Of a stretch of 62,320 nt of DNA, positions 16,191-26,035 are shown piece after piece. Within the stretch, counting starts at the first letter, position 1; every line of letters starts with the position of its first letter. The stretch is from Methylococcales bacterium (GTDB lineage: Bacteria; Pseudomonadota; Gammaproteobacteria; Methylococcales; Methylomonadaceae), in assembly GCA_026399095.1 (NCBI GenBank), contig JAPLRP010000010.1:1-62320 (forward strand), given 5' to 3'. The notes under the pieces are model-generated. The model was not told where the DNA came from. It ran no database searches and worked only from the letters and a program-made list of their open reading frames with translations. A program made the translations under genes and the position numbers.

Positions 16191-16248
16191 GGATTTAAAC
16201 CGAGCATGCCGGTTTATTTGAACAATTCCATGCTTTGTTTTTAAATCC
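16191..16248. repeat. Long inverted repeat in the mlaE-dabA intergenic region
   Basis: GGATTTAAA (16191-16199) pairs with TTTAAATCC (16240-16248). Inside lie AACCG/CGGTT (16198-16202 with 16210-16214) and AGCATG/CATGCT (16203-16208 with 16229-16234), which cannot all form together. The 409-base region between these divergent genes contains no ORF of note. A folded leader or nested operators are both possible. Confidence 0.35.
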
Positions 16249-16447
16249 TTATTTAAATTTTGAGCAATCTGTTTATAACAAAAAATGTCTATTTACAAAG
16301 AACTTACTCCGGAATAATTAATTTATCATTAAATATCAGGATATTATCAATAAAGAGAATTCAGCACATACATCTTAATATACAGCAGCTGATTTATGGC
16401 GTGTTTTATGCTTAAAAACTAGAGTAATAGATTTATCAATCAATTTT

Positions 16448-16479
16448 AAGCTATTAATTCGTTATACGAATAATAGCTT
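16448..16479 (+). promoter_or_regulatory. Strong hairpin/dyad immediately upstream of dabA
   Basis: AAGCTATTAATTCGT (16448-16462) pairs with ACGAATAATAGCTT (16466-16479), giving 14 pairs with one bulged base and a three-base loop, followed by TTTTG. It ends 11 bases before the first dabA ATG. It could be an attenuator-like terminator, an RNA element controlling translation, or the binding site of a dimeric regulator responding to inorganic carbon. Confidence 0.5.
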
Positions 16480-16490
16480 TTGTAAAATCA

Positions 16491-19118
16491 ATGCCGAGGT
16501 TAAAAGATAACATGGCTTATCGAGATATTACCGATCAAATGTTGGATACATCCAAGAAACCTGCTCAACACTTTGAATTTAATTTGGACAAAACTTTAAA
16601 GCATATAGCGCATTGGCTGCCAGCCCAAGGTCCCATTAAAGACTTTATTCACCATAACACCTTACACGCTGTTCAAAAGCATCCTTTTCATGAAGGTGTG
16701 GCTATTGCAGCCAAAATGTTCGGTGCACGAAGTTATCTGCCACTGGCAGATTATCAAAGCATGCATCAAGAAGGACGCATTACGCAACATGCTATTGATT
16801 GGGCCATTGAACATTCCGGATGCACCGATTTAAAACAAGAAAAGCTTCGAGATACTTTATTTGCACAAGACCACACCAGTCACTATCCTCCGGTTTCGCT
16901 TGCTAATCACGGCATTCGCAATACCTGGCTCACTCAGCTTGAAATCGACCTGAATGCGTTGGTGCACCCTATATTTTTTCGTCTGTTAGGTAACTTTCTG
17001 GATCAAGGCATCAGTAGTTGGCATTTACCTAAAAATGGTGAGCATTTCTGGAACTGCATCGTACGCTTGGCACAAAACAGTTTACTGCCCTTGTATCCTT
17101 TAAATGAACCCGTTGCACACGACCTTCTATCTAAAAGCCCGGATGAAGTTATTCATTTCTGCCTTGATAAAATTGTTGGCGACGAACCGCTTTACGAACA
17201 ATACCTACTGGAAATGTTGTTAGCGCATCCGGGTTGGTCTGGCATGGTTCATGTCATAGAACAAAACCCCAATATGCTACTGGCTCGCCGCGAAATTTCA
17301 CTTAAAGAAATGATTGCCGTAGAACTCGCTATCGAACTCGCCTTTTTACATAAGAAAATAGGGACTCATATCCCCAGCGTAGCGTCTATGCCTTATACAA
17401 GCGGAACACCTTTACTTAAAGACGGCGGCTTCAAACCCACCATTCCATTACGCCTAAGAGTCTGGCATGAAGCGATGGAATGGTCGTTACATTCCGAATT
17501 ACTGCTGGCTTTAAAAGCTAACCATCAGGCGAAAACCGATTCTGCAACAAAACCAGCACCAGAAGCACAAGCACTATTTTGTATTGACGACCGCGAATGT
17601 TCGTTAAGACGCAATCTCGAAGAAACCAATCCTGCTATAGAAACCTTTGGTGCAGCCGGTTTTTTTGGCATAGACTTTTTTTATCAAGGTTTGGATGATG
17701 CTTATCCAGTGGCGCAGTGTCCCAATATCATTGTCCCAAAACATTTAATCAAAGAATCCAGTAGCACGAAAAAATCAAACGATAAAGCCAAAACCGGCAA
17801 ATTGACTACTCTGCATTTCACTGCGCATTCAATGTTTCGTGGCTGGCTCTATACGCAAACATTAGGTATTGGTTATGCTGCAAAAATGGCTTGGGATGTT
17901 TTCCGTCCAGGTTCAAAACTACCTAACATCAGAGCCTTGAGCGAAGTCGAATCGCATTCCCAATTGCATTTACTCAGAGAGTCAGATGAACTAACGCCGG
18001 ACGGCCATTTATTGGGCTTTTCTTTTACAGAAATGGCGGATCGTCTGGCTGGCTTACTTCGTAATATTGGACTAACAAAACACTTTGCTCCCTTAATTGT
18101 GGTAGTTGCCCATGGCTCGAGTAGTGTTAATAATCCACACTTTGCCGCTTATGATTGCGGTGCTTGCTCTGGAAAACCAGGCGCACCCAATGCTCGCGCC
18201 TTTGCCTGGATGGCTAATCATGATTCGGTTCGTGCTATTTTGCGTGAACGCAACATCGATATTCCAGACGAGACGCGTTTTATAGCTGCCTTACATAATA
18301 CCAGTCGTGATGAAATCACTTATTTTGACCCCCATTTACTTGAGCAAAACCCAGTTCCCGGCTTGATCGCTTTTCAGGAGGCCATGGGCAAAGCACTCCA
18401 ATGCAATGCGAGTGAACGCAATCGCTGGTTTGAACTGGCTCCGCAAGGTCAAAGTAATGAAATTGCCCATGCGCACGTTAAGGAACGCTCAACATCAATC
18501 TTCGAGCCCAGACCGGAATATAATCACTCCAATAATCTTTACGCGATTGTTGGCAGACGTCAATTGACGCGCGATTTATTCATGGATCGTCGCGCATTTC
18601 TTCACTCCTACGACCCTCAAACCGACGCTCAGGGTGATATTATGGTCAGAATTTTATCCGCTGTTATTCCTGTCTGTGGCGGTATTAATCTGGAATATTT
18701 GTTTTCGCGTATCGATAATTCAGTCTATGGCGCAGGCACTAAACTCCCACACAACGTCATCGGCTTACTGGGCGTTGCCAATGGTGTCGAAGGCGACTTA
18801 CGCACCGGATTACCCCAACAAATGATCGAAGTACATCAACCTGCCCGCTTACTCATTGTCGTAGAACAATCTTGCGATATCATGAACAAAACAATCAACA
18901 AACTGGGCGCACTGAAAGAGTGGCTCGATAACGAATGGGTAAGAGTTGTCGCCTGCCATCCTGAGAGTCATGCTTTTTTTCTATATTCTGCAAAAGGCTG
19001 GGAAGCAATCAAACTTCCTGAAAACAGAGCAGTTCCTACTTCAGATAACTCAGCTGACATTATTGTGGGTCAAACTCAAACAATACCCGTACATCAATTT
19101 ATTCGGAGTCACGCATGA
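16491..19118 (+). CDS. dabA: Inorganic carbon transporter subunit DabA (DUF2309)
   Basis: Cytoplasmic zinc subunit of the DAB inorganic-carbon pump, thought to convert CO2 to bicarbonate vectorially at the membrane. The beta-carbonic-anhydrase-like site is intact: C364 and D366 in FCIDDRE, H541 in VVVAHGSSS and C556 in YDCGACSG, with the same 2- and 15-residue spacings as in Halothiobacillus DabA. At 875 residues it has family length. The ATG at 16512, with GAGG about 13 bases upstream, is a credible alternative start because the first ATG lies right behind a hairpin. It overlaps dabB by four bases. Confidence 0.93.
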   Translation: MPRLKDNMAYRDITDQMLDTSKKPAQHFEFNLDKTLKHIAHWLPAQGPIKDFIHHNTLHAVQKHPFHEGVAIAAKMFGARSYLPLADYQSMHQEGRITQHAIDWAIEHSGCTDLKQEKLRDTLFAQDHTSHYPPVSLANHGIRNTWLTQLEIDLNALVHPIFFRLLGNFLDQGISSWHLPKNGEHFWNCIVRLAQNSLLPLYPLNEPVAHDLLSKSPDEVIHFCLDKIVGDEPLYEQYLLEMLLAHPGWSGMVHVIEQNPNMLLARREISLKEMIAVELAIELAFLHKKIGTHIPSVASMPYTSGTPLLKDGGFKPTIPLRLRVWHEAMEWSLHSELLLALKANHQAKTDSATKPAPEAQALFCIDDRECSLRRNLEETNPAIETFGAAGFFGIDFFYQGLDDAYPVAQCPNIIVPKHLIKESSSTKKSNDKAKTGKLTTLHFTAHSMFRGWLYTQTLGIGYAAKMAWDVFRPGSKLPNIRALSEVESHSQLHLLRESDELTPDGHLLGFSFTEMADRLAGLLRNIGLTKHFAPLIVVVAHGSSSVNNPHFAAYDCGACSGKPGAPNARAFAWMANHDSVRAILRERNIDIPDETRFIAALHNTSRDEITYFDPHLLEQNPVPGLIAFQEAMGKALQCNASERNRWFELAPQGQSNEIAHAHVKERSTSIFEPRPEYNHSNNLYAIVGRRQLTRDLFMDRRAFLHSYDPQTDAQGDIMVRILSAVIPVCGGINLEYLFSRIDNSVYGAGTKLPHNVIGLLGVANGVEGDLRTGLPQQMIEVHQPARLLIVVEQSCDIMNKTINKLGALKEWLDNEWVRVVACHPESHAFFLYSAKGWEAIKLPENRAVPTSDNSADIIVGQTQTIPVHQFIRSHA

Positions 19119-21013
19119 ACGGATTAATTTTAACCAGCTTAGGATTGCCTTTACTGGGCTTTTTATTAATTTTTTTATCCGACACAAATGAGCAGAAAAT
19201 TGCAACCATCAGTTTCTGGTGCAGCCATGCCATGGGGCTCAGCATTATGGCTTTATTGGTCCTCTGGACTGTAGCCGGTTTCCCAAATCATGAATACCAA
19301 TGGTTAACGCTTTATGAAACTGATGACTATAGCTTTCCGCTATTATTTTATCTGGACCGAGTGGGAGCAGCATTTTTATTTTGCACCTGGGCTATTTTTT
19401 CAATCATCGTCAAATATTGTCGCGTCTATTTACATCGAGAAAGCGGTTATAAACGTTTTTTTCTAACTATTTTTAGTTTCGTGTTCGGACTGAATCTGGT
19501 CATTTTGTCTGGCTCTATAGACATACTCTTTGCCGGCTGGGAAATAGTTGGCATCGCTTCGTTTTTGTTAATTGCATTCTACCGGCACAGGATTCAACCC
19601 GTGCGAAATTCTTTAAGAGCCTATACCATTTATAGATTCTGCGATATCGGCTTGTTGTTGGGTAGTTGGATGAGCCATATGTTATTTCACGAAAGCCAAC
19701 ATTTTAGTCAATTAACTAATTTATTCAATAACCCAGCCATGCCACCGGCAGGCTATGGTTCGTTATGGCTGGTTTCAACATTAATATTAATTGCCGCCTC
19801 TGGTAAATCTGCACAATTTCCTTTTTGTTTTTGGCTACCCAGAGCAATGGAAGGGCCAACACCTTCCAGCGCTATTTTTTATGGCGCGTTATCCGTTCAT
19901 TTGGGCGTTTTTTTACTACTAAGGACAACACCTATTTGGTCTTATCATTATTTGACTCGACTTAGCGTCTTTAACATCGGCTTATTGACAGTCATTATCG
20001 CCAGTATTTCTGAAAAAACCCAATCCAATATCAAAGGTAAAATTGCTTATGCGTCAATAACGCAGGTGGGATTTATGTTTATGGAGTTGGCGCTAGGACT
20101 GGAAGCACTGGTACTTGTACACTTTATGGGGAACGCCTTTTTACGTTGTTATCAATTATTGGTTTCACCTTCAATTGTAGTGCATCTATTAAGAGTTGAG
20201 GGAGCGACAAATGCCGGCTTCGACATTCAGAACACGACAAGATTTCAGTTTCTGCCTGCCTCTTTGAGAAGCATACTTCCAGAAGTGATTTATAACACGC
20301 TTTATGTGTTTTCGCTGCAGGAAGGCAATTTAGAGCTGTTAGTACGATCAATCCTTTGGACGCCATTAAAGCGCGTTGGTGCCATCATCAACAATACAAA
20401 CCTTTGGCTTAAACTTGCTTTTAGTTTTGGTAGCTTTGCTGTGGTTGGGCTTATTATTATGGTATCAGGATCAACAACTAAATATTTAGCGCTCCCTGTA
20501 TCCATTTTTATGGTATTGGCGTCACTCAGTGCTTTCAGCCAAAAGCACAGTCCCTATAGTGTCTGGAATGCAATCGGACTCAGCTCGAGTTTAGCAGGCT
20601 TGGCTATTTGGTTTTTAAATCCGGCCGCATTGTTCGACGTCGTGATTTTTGCCAGCGGTATTATCCCTGCATGGGCCTTAGGAATGATAGTCTTGGCTAA
20701 ACTACTAAAAAATGAAAACTTTGCTGAATCCCCGTTCACTTATCGGGCATTTTCAGAAACTCAACCCAAACTGTCGTTACTATTATTTTTAAGTTTCTTG
20801 GGCTTGGTGGGCTTTCCCATATCACCCGCGTTCCTTGGCGAGGATTTATTACTTTCTCACGCAAGCAGTCACGACCCTTGGTTTGCACTGCCTATTACCA
20901 TTGCTTTTGTCATTAATGGGATTGCAGCCGCACGAGTCTTTCAAAGATTATGCATGGGAACACCCAATGAACTTAATACCTCAGAAGAGGACGCTATCGC
21001 TGAAATTTCGTAA
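19115..21013 (+). CDS. dabB: Inorganic carbon transporter membrane subunit DabB (NuoL/MrpA-like)
   Basis: Proton-conducting antiporter-like membrane subunit, 632 residues with many hydrophobic helices. The diagnostic segment GKSAQFPFCFWLPRAMEGP then PSSAIFYGALSVHLGVF corresponds to the NuoL TM7-TM8 region; DabB proteins carry FYGALSVH where complex I has IHAATMV. Start ATGA overlaps the dabA stop. Membrane ion flow through this subunit is believed to power DabA. The C-terminal extension beyond the core probably adds helices. No other complex I or Mrp subunits are nearby, which supports DAB rather than NADH dehydrogenase. Confidence 0.92.
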   Translation: MNGLILTSLGLPLLGFLLIFLSDTNEQKIATISFWCSHAMGLSIMALLVLWTVAGFPNHEYQWLTLYETDDYSFPLLFYLDRVGAAFLFCTWAIFSIIVKYCRVYLHRESGYKRFFLTIFSFVFGLNLVILSGSIDILFAGWEIVGIASFLLIAFYRHRIQPVRNSLRAYTIYRFCDIGLLLGSWMSHMLFHESQHFSQLTNLFNNPAMPPAGYGSLWLVSTLILIAASGKSAQFPFCFWLPRAMEGPTPSSAIFYGALSVHLGVFLLLRTTPIWSYHYLTRLSVFNIGLLTVIIASISEKTQSNIKGKIAYASITQVGFMFMELALGLEALVLVHFMGNAFLRCYQLLVSPSIVVHLLRVEGATNAGFDIQNTTRFQFLPASLRSILPEVIYNTLYVFSLQEGNLELLVRSILWTPLKRVGAIINNTNLWLKLAFSFGSFAVVGLIIMVSGSTTKYLALPVSIFMVLASLSAFSQKHSPYSVWNAIGLSSSLAGLAIWFLNPAALFDVVIFASGIIPAWALGMIVLAKLLKNENFAESPFTYRAFSETQPKLSLLLFLSFLGLVGFPISPAFLGEDLLLSHASSHDPWFALPITIAFVINGIAAARVFQRLCMGTPNELNTSEEDAIAEIS

Positions 21014-21230
21014 TAAGCAGATATTATTCAGGTCATTGAAGTCCAGCTTTTATAGTGCTTTGCCTGCTATTGAGCGATCTTTAAATCGACCGTATTTCCT
21101 CGGGATTCGACCATTTCAAATCAGCCCATATTGATGGGTACTAAGTAATCTCTTGGCAATAGCGCTTTAGATAGCATCTTGCCAACGGATGCTCAATGAA
21201 ACAATCAGTTGTATCTATTTGTAGATATGA

Positions 21231-21911
21231 TCAACCGTATGTTTTTTTTGATGCATGTAAATCATTTAAATTCTGCAAGCGTTCCGGAGTGCCTATATCC
21301 ATCCAAAAGCCGGTAAATTTTTGCCCAGAGACTCGTTTACTTACAATGGCTTGACGTAATAAATGCCCTAATTTTCTGCTTCCAGGTGGCGTATTGCAAA
21401 ACAGTTCAGGGCGATATAAGCCAATACCACTAAAGGTCAGTTTTTCTGTTCCGTTTTCGATAACCCTACCAGTCATATCCAAAACAAAATCACCCTGAGG
21501 ATGATGCTCTGGATTATCAACCATTACTATATGAGCCAAATCAACTGTTACGTTTTTGAGCTCGGCAAATGGGAAATTGGTAGCAATGTCGCCATTAACT
21601 ACTAAAAATACCTTACTACCCAACAACGGTAAGGCATTTATAATGCCGCCAGCCGTTTCCAAGCCCTTTTCACCTTCTGGCGAATAACTAATACTTGCGC
21701 CATAGCGCCGACCATCACCCAGGTAATCTTCAATTTGAAGACCAAGGTGAGCATGATTAATAATTATTTCGCTAAAACCCGCCGAGACTAATTGAGCAAT
21801 AGTATGTTCAATAATGGTTTTTCCCGCAACTGGAAGTAAGGGTTTGGGCGTATGATCAGTCAAGGGACGCATTCTTTCGCCTCGCCCGGCTGCTAAAATC
21901 ATTGCTTTCAT
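21231..21911 (-). CDS. murU: N-acetylmuramate alpha-1-phosphate uridylyltransferase
   Basis: Nucleotidyltransferase of the peptidoglycan-recycling bypass that makes UDP-MurNAc directly from MurNAc-1-phosphate. The 226 residues start with the signature LAAGRGERMRPLTDHTPKPL (6-25), and the VNGDI metal-binding motif lies near residue 106. Length and neighbours distinguish it from glucose-1-phosphate nucleotidyltransferases: amgK overlaps it by four bases and lptD-surA is divergent, as in Pseudomonas. Confidence 0.93.
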   Translation of the reverse strand: MKAMILAAGRGERMRPLTDHTPKPLLPVAGKTIIEHTIAQLVSAGFSEIIINHAHLGLQIEDYLGDGRRYGASISYSPEGEKGLETAGGIINALPLLGSKVFLVVNGDIATNFPFAELKNVTVDLAHIVMVDNPEHHPQGDFVLDMTGRVIENGTEKLTFSGIGLYRPELFCNTPPGSRKLGHLLRQAIVSKRVSGQKFTGFWMDIGTPERLQNLNDLHASKKTYG

Positions 21912-22948
21912 GCGTTTATCACTTCCTTGAATTTACCCTCTTGAAATAGCTGCGGACAACATTTATTCAGCTCAGGTAAAATCTGATTTCGTAAAAAAAC
22001 ACCAAAATCCTCAAATTCAGGGTAGTTTTCACAAATAGTCATTACGTAACCCAGTGTACGAGGTATATCGTTAAGATAGTTAGACTTGCCATCTCTTAAA
22101 TGCAATCTGGAAAAAATACCAATCGCTTTAAGATGCCGCTGCATTCCCATCAGGTCAAACCAACGCTTAAAACAGGTTGGACTACAGTCTATGACCTGCG
22201 CATGCAAAAGTTTTTCATAATAATCAATCATCCACTGTTCAACTTGACCGTTAGGCCAAGCGATATAACAATCCCGTAATAACGACACTAGATCATAGGT
22301 GATTGGGCCAACTACAGCATCCTGAAAATCAATAACACCCGGTGAATCCTCATTTGTTAACATTAGATTTCGTGAATGATAATCTCGATGCACACAAGCA
22401 ACAGGCTGTTCTAATGCTGATGTAACAAGAATGCTACACACTGAATTCCACTGAGAAGAAGATATCTCAATATCCAGCAATTGATTTAAGAACCAGTCTT
22501 CAAAAATACCCAATTCTCGTTGCAAAAGTGCTTCGTTATAAATAGGTAAATCGGAGTTTTTTAATGCTGAACAGGTGTGCATTTTAAATAAGGTTTTGAA
22601 AGCATTTTCATAAAACTCAGGCGCGTTATCTTCATTGAGTTGATCATAAAAACATTGCGAGCCAAAATCCTCAAGCAACAAAAAACCATCTTTACTATTT
22701 TGTTGAAAAATTGTGGGCACATTAATGAACGAACGCGATAGCAACTGTGCAACTTTTATAAAAGGCTCAATATTTTCTTTTTCCGGCGGGGCATCCATGA
22801 CAATATAGTGCCCATCTGTCGTCTGGATCCTAAAATAACGACGAAAACTGGCATCGCTTGATGCAAGTTCGCAAGAACCAATGGCGAGTAATAGATCATT
22901 CTCAAGCCAATCAAGCATGGATATTGTTCTTAAGTCGTCGTGCATCAT
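21908..22948 (-). CDS. amgK: N-acetylmuramate/N-acetylglucosamine kinase AmgK
   Basis: Anomeric sugar kinase with an aminoglycoside-phosphotransferase fold, 346 residues. The catalytic HRDYHSRNLM (about 185-195) and the metal-binding IDFQDAVVGP just after are clear. It phosphorylates MurNAc for MurU, bypassing de novo UDP-MurNAc synthesis; in Pseudomonas this pair confers intrinsic fosfomycin tolerance. Two adjacent ATG codons begin the gene. It is divergent from lptD across about 110 bases. Confidence 0.93.
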   Translation of the reverse strand: MMHDDLRTISMLDWLENDLLLAIGSCELASSDASFRRYFRIQTTDGHYIVMDAPPEKENIEPFIKVAQLLSRSFINVPTIFQQNSKDGFLLLEDFGSQCFYDQLNEDNAPEFYENAFKTLFKMHTCSALKNSDLPIYNEALLQRELGIFEDWFLNQLLDIEISSSQWNSVCSILVTSALEQPVACVHRDYHSRNLMLTNEDSPGVIDFQDAVVGPITYDLVSLLRDCYIAWPNGQVEQWMIDYYEKLLHAQVIDCSPTCFKRWFDLMGMQRHLKAIGIFSRLHLRDGKSNYLNDIPRTLGYVMTICENYPEFEDFGVFLRNQILPELNKCCPQLFQEGKFKEVINA

Positions 22949-23056
22949 GATTTTTGAGTTAGATAGTTATAAAGCTGAGGTGAATTGAGGTAAAATGGAC
23001 TACAAGCATTTTATTCGATTTACGATCCTTTACGCTACTAAACTTAAACAACATCT

Positions 23057-26035
23057 ATGCTTCGCCGTTTATTCTTGGTTTTTTTACCCTCATTTACAGC
23101 ATCTACAAGCTTTGCAAATGAAGCATCGTGGAATTGCGAGCAAAATAAAGATACAAAAGAATGGGTTTGTGTGGGCGATGCAAAGCCTAAAGCACTTCCA
23201 AAAGACGTTTCCACACAAGTGGAGCCCAGTAAGAGTATACAACCCGTAATTGTCGAGCCTGCTCAAATAAAACAACCTGTACAAATTACTAAACCCACAA
23301 TCCCCGCAGCTATTGAAAAAATTCAACCCGTTTTACCGAAACCGGCTCCTATGCCACCTGCAGTTGTTGCTAAACCGACTGAAATCATAAAACCAAGTAG
23401 CCCCGAATTGGTTCAAACTAATCTACCCGCTAACACTGAAGCCTTAAAAAGCACACAACCGACAATTCCAGAACTTCCCAAGCCAATTGACGATGGGACA
23501 GTTACCCAACCAGGTTGGAACTGTGGCGCACAGAAAGGTGATGAAGCTTGGAATTGCCAGTTAGTTGGAGCCGACCCCAAAGGCAAAGCCGCAACTGTAA
23601 ATACTAATGAATCAACCATGCGGATTCTAAATCCAGCGTTTGATCATCAGCAGGAGCAAATTTTCGGCACACTCACATCGCAACTGCCTTATGACCCTTG
23701 GGGGAAATGTGATGCCGAACCCAGCAGTACACCACAAGCTTTCATCCCCGGAGCAGATAAAAGAGAAATCTCACCGATGGATTTAAAATCTGATTATGCA
23801 GAAGTTTTTGAAAATGAAGTCGGCAGTTATTCCGGCAATGTCAAAATGTCTCGTGCAGATCAGAAATCCACATCAAAAACGGCCAATTACAATAGCTTAT
23901 CAGATGTTCTTGATCTTCATGGTGACGTATACTACAGCGAAGATGAGCTTGCTTTACACAGCAATACTGCCTCACTCAATTTAGAATCTGACCAAGCCAA
24001 ACTAAGAGATGTTCAGTTTATATCTGCGAGCACCCCTCTAAGAGGTAGAGCTAAAACAGTTTATAGAGAAAGTAAAACTCTTTCACATTATCAAGAAGTT
24101 GCTTACACCAGTTGCCGTCCTGGCAATCAAGACTGGGTTGTTCATACATCCGAATTGAAGATGGATAAAACTTCCGGGAAAGGCACGGCAAAAAATGCAT
24201 GGCTGGAATTTAAAGGCGCACCCGTACTTTATTCACCTTATCTTAGCTTTCCTATTGATAACCGTCGTCTTTCCGGTTTTATGGCGCCCTCCTTTGGAAG
24301 CACTAAATACAGTGGTTTTCGCTTGGCCGCTCCTTACTACTGGAATATTGCCCCTAATTATGATGCCACGTTAATTCCCCGGGAACTTTCAAAAAGAGGA
24401 CCCTTATTCGCCAGCAAATTCAGGTATTTAACTGAGCAATCAAAAGGCCGCTTAGGCTTAGAGTTTATGCCTAATGATAGCCAAACCAATACGACTCGCT
24501 ACTTAGGGTCGCTTAAAACGACGTCAGCAATTTCTAATAGTATTACTGCAAATACTGACTTGAATTATGTTTCAGATAAAACCTACTTTGCTGAATTAGG
24601 GAATGCGTTAAGCTTTTCTAATTTCAATTACCTTAAGAGTTCTGCAAATATTAATTATGCAAGAGAAGGTGTTAACCTAAGTGGTCAGTTTGTAAATTAT
24701 CAATCTATTAATACAACTACAAACTCGGTAACTTCGCCTCAACCTTATCGGATACTACCTCAAATAAACTTAAATCTGGATCATGCATTCAGTTTTATGC
24801 CTCTGAACACAGCGATGGAAAATGAATATGTTTATTTCCAGGGCTCATACAGATCAGGCGCTAATGGGACAAGAAATTATCTTGCAAACGGCCAGCGGTT
24901 TAATACCAAGCCTTCCATCAGTATTCCTTTGCAAACAGCAAGCTCCTTTGTTATCCCTAAGCTTTCTTTACAGCATACCAATTATGCGCTAAATAATTTA
25001 GAAATAGGTGCTCCCAACTCTCAATCCAGAACATTGCCTATTTTTTCAGCAGATAGCGGCTTAAATTTTGAGCGAGGACTTAATATTGGCAATACTGGAT
25101 ACTTACATACCTTGGAACCAAGATTATTTTATTTATACGTTCCTTATACCAACCAACAAAATATCCCGGTGTTCGACACGGCCCTGTATGACTTTAACTA
25201 TGATTCCATGTTTAGAGAAAACAGTTTTAGTGGAACTGACCGTGTACAAGAAGCCAACCAAATAACAACAGCAATTACGTCACGACTCATTGATGATAAA
25301 ACGGGCTTAGAAAGAATAAAACTAAACTTCGGTGAAATTTTTTATTTTAGCGACAGAAATGTCACGTTGGGCTATAACTATGGAATTCAAAATATTCAAG
25401 GTAGCTATAAACAAAGTAATAGCTATTCTAACTTGGTTACTGAGCTATCAAGTCAACTAACACAGGAATTTTCGCTTACCTCAGGCTTACAATGGAATCC
25501 TCAGCAATATACAGTTCAACGAACCAATACAGGATTACTACCAGTTAACGTTAACACCGGGCTCCAAAGAATTAACGCCGGACTTCATTATGCCAATAAA
25601 GCGAATCAAATCCTCAATATCGGTTATACCTACAGAAACAACCCACTTATAAATTGTAGCAACTTAAACATGGCTTATTGTAGCAATATTACCGAAACGG
25701 ATGCCTCATTTCGTTATCCTGTTTATGATAACTGGAATTTAATGAGCCGCTTGCAATACTCTTTGTTATATAAAACAACTCAAGATGCATTTTTTGGTAT
25801 TGAAAAAGAAAATTGTTGTTGGCGTTTTCGCATAGCCTTACGGCATTATATTAATAATATTTCCAATGGAAATACTCTCACATATAACCAAACTACCATT
25901 AATAATCCCACGGGCACAGCCCAAAACGGTATATTTTTCGAGATAGAACTCAAAGGAATGTCAGCCATTGGAGACGATATGGATACCTTCTTGCAAAAAG
26001 AAATTTATGGCTATCAAGGCAATCAAAATGATTAA
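23057..26035 (+). CDS. lptD: LPS-assembly protein LptD
   Basis: Outer-membrane barrel that inserts LPS into the outer leaflet. Signal peptide 1-20; OstA/LptA-like jellyroll about 240-380 (LDLHGDVYYSEDELALHSN); C-terminal beta barrel to residue 992. The adjacent cysteine pair needed for the LptD disulfides is present in KENCCWRFRI. The protein is longer than usual (784 in E. coli, about 920 in Pseudomonas). The excess is an N-terminal Pro/Lys/Ile-rich linker (45-150) flanked by two copies of the motif WNC-x8-W-x-C (25-38 and 154-167). It overlaps surA by eight bases. Confidence 0.95.
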   Translation: MLRRLFLVFLPSFTASTSFANEASWNCEQNKDTKEWVCVGDAKPKALPKDVSTQVEPSKSIQPVIVEPAQIKQPVQITKPTIPAAIEKIQPVLPKPAPMPPAVVAKPTEIIKPSSPELVQTNLPANTEALKSTQPTIPELPKPIDDGTVTQPGWNCGAQKGDEAWNCQLVGADPKGKAATVNTNESTMRILNPAFDHQQEQIFGTLTSQLPYDPWGKCDAEPSSTPQAFIPGADKREISPMDLKSDYAEVFENEVGSYSGNVKMSRADQKSTSKTANYNSLSDVLDLHGDVYYSEDELALHSNTASLNLESDQAKLRDVQFISASTPLRGRAKTVYRESKTLSHYQEVAYTSCRPGNQDWVVHTSELKMDKTSGKGTAKNAWLEFKGAPVLYSPYLSFPIDNRRLSGFMAPSFGSTKYSGFRLAAPYYWNIAPNYDATLIPRELSKRGPLFASKFRYLTEQSKGRLGLEFMPNDSQTNTTRYLGSLKTTSAISNSITANTDLNYVSDKTYFAELGNALSFSNFNYLKSSANINYAREGVNLSGQFVNYQSINTTTNSVTSPQPYRILPQINLNLDHAFSFMPLNTAMENEYVYFQGSYRSGANGTRNYLANGQRFNTKPSISIPLQTASSFVIPKLSLQHTNYALNNLEIGAPNSQSRTLPIFSADSGLNFERGLNIGNTGYLHTLEPRLFYLYVPYTNQQNIPVFDTALYDFNYDSMFRENSFSGTDRVQEANQITTAITSRLIDDKTGLERIKLNFGEIFYFSDRNVTLGYNYGIQNIQGSYKQSNSYSNLVTELSSQLTQEFSLTSGLQWNPQQYTVQRTNTGLLPVNVNTGLQRINAGLHYANKANQILNIGYTYRNNPLINCSNLNMAYCSNITETDASFRYPVYDNWNLMSRLQYSLLYKTTQDAFFGIEKENCCWRFRIALRHYINNISNGNTLTYNQTTINNPTGTAQNGIFFEIELKGMSAIGDDMDTFLQKEIYGYQGNQND

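Noticed and set aside
19115-21013. NADH dehydrogenase subunit L (nuoL) or MrpA
   Set aside because: No other complex I or Mrp genes are present, and it overlaps dabA; the FYGALSVH signature fits DabB.
21153-21193. Inverted repeats TTGGCAA/TTGCCAA and AGCATC/GATGCT between dabB and murU
   Set aside because: Short arms without a T-run on either strand; not enough to call a terminator.
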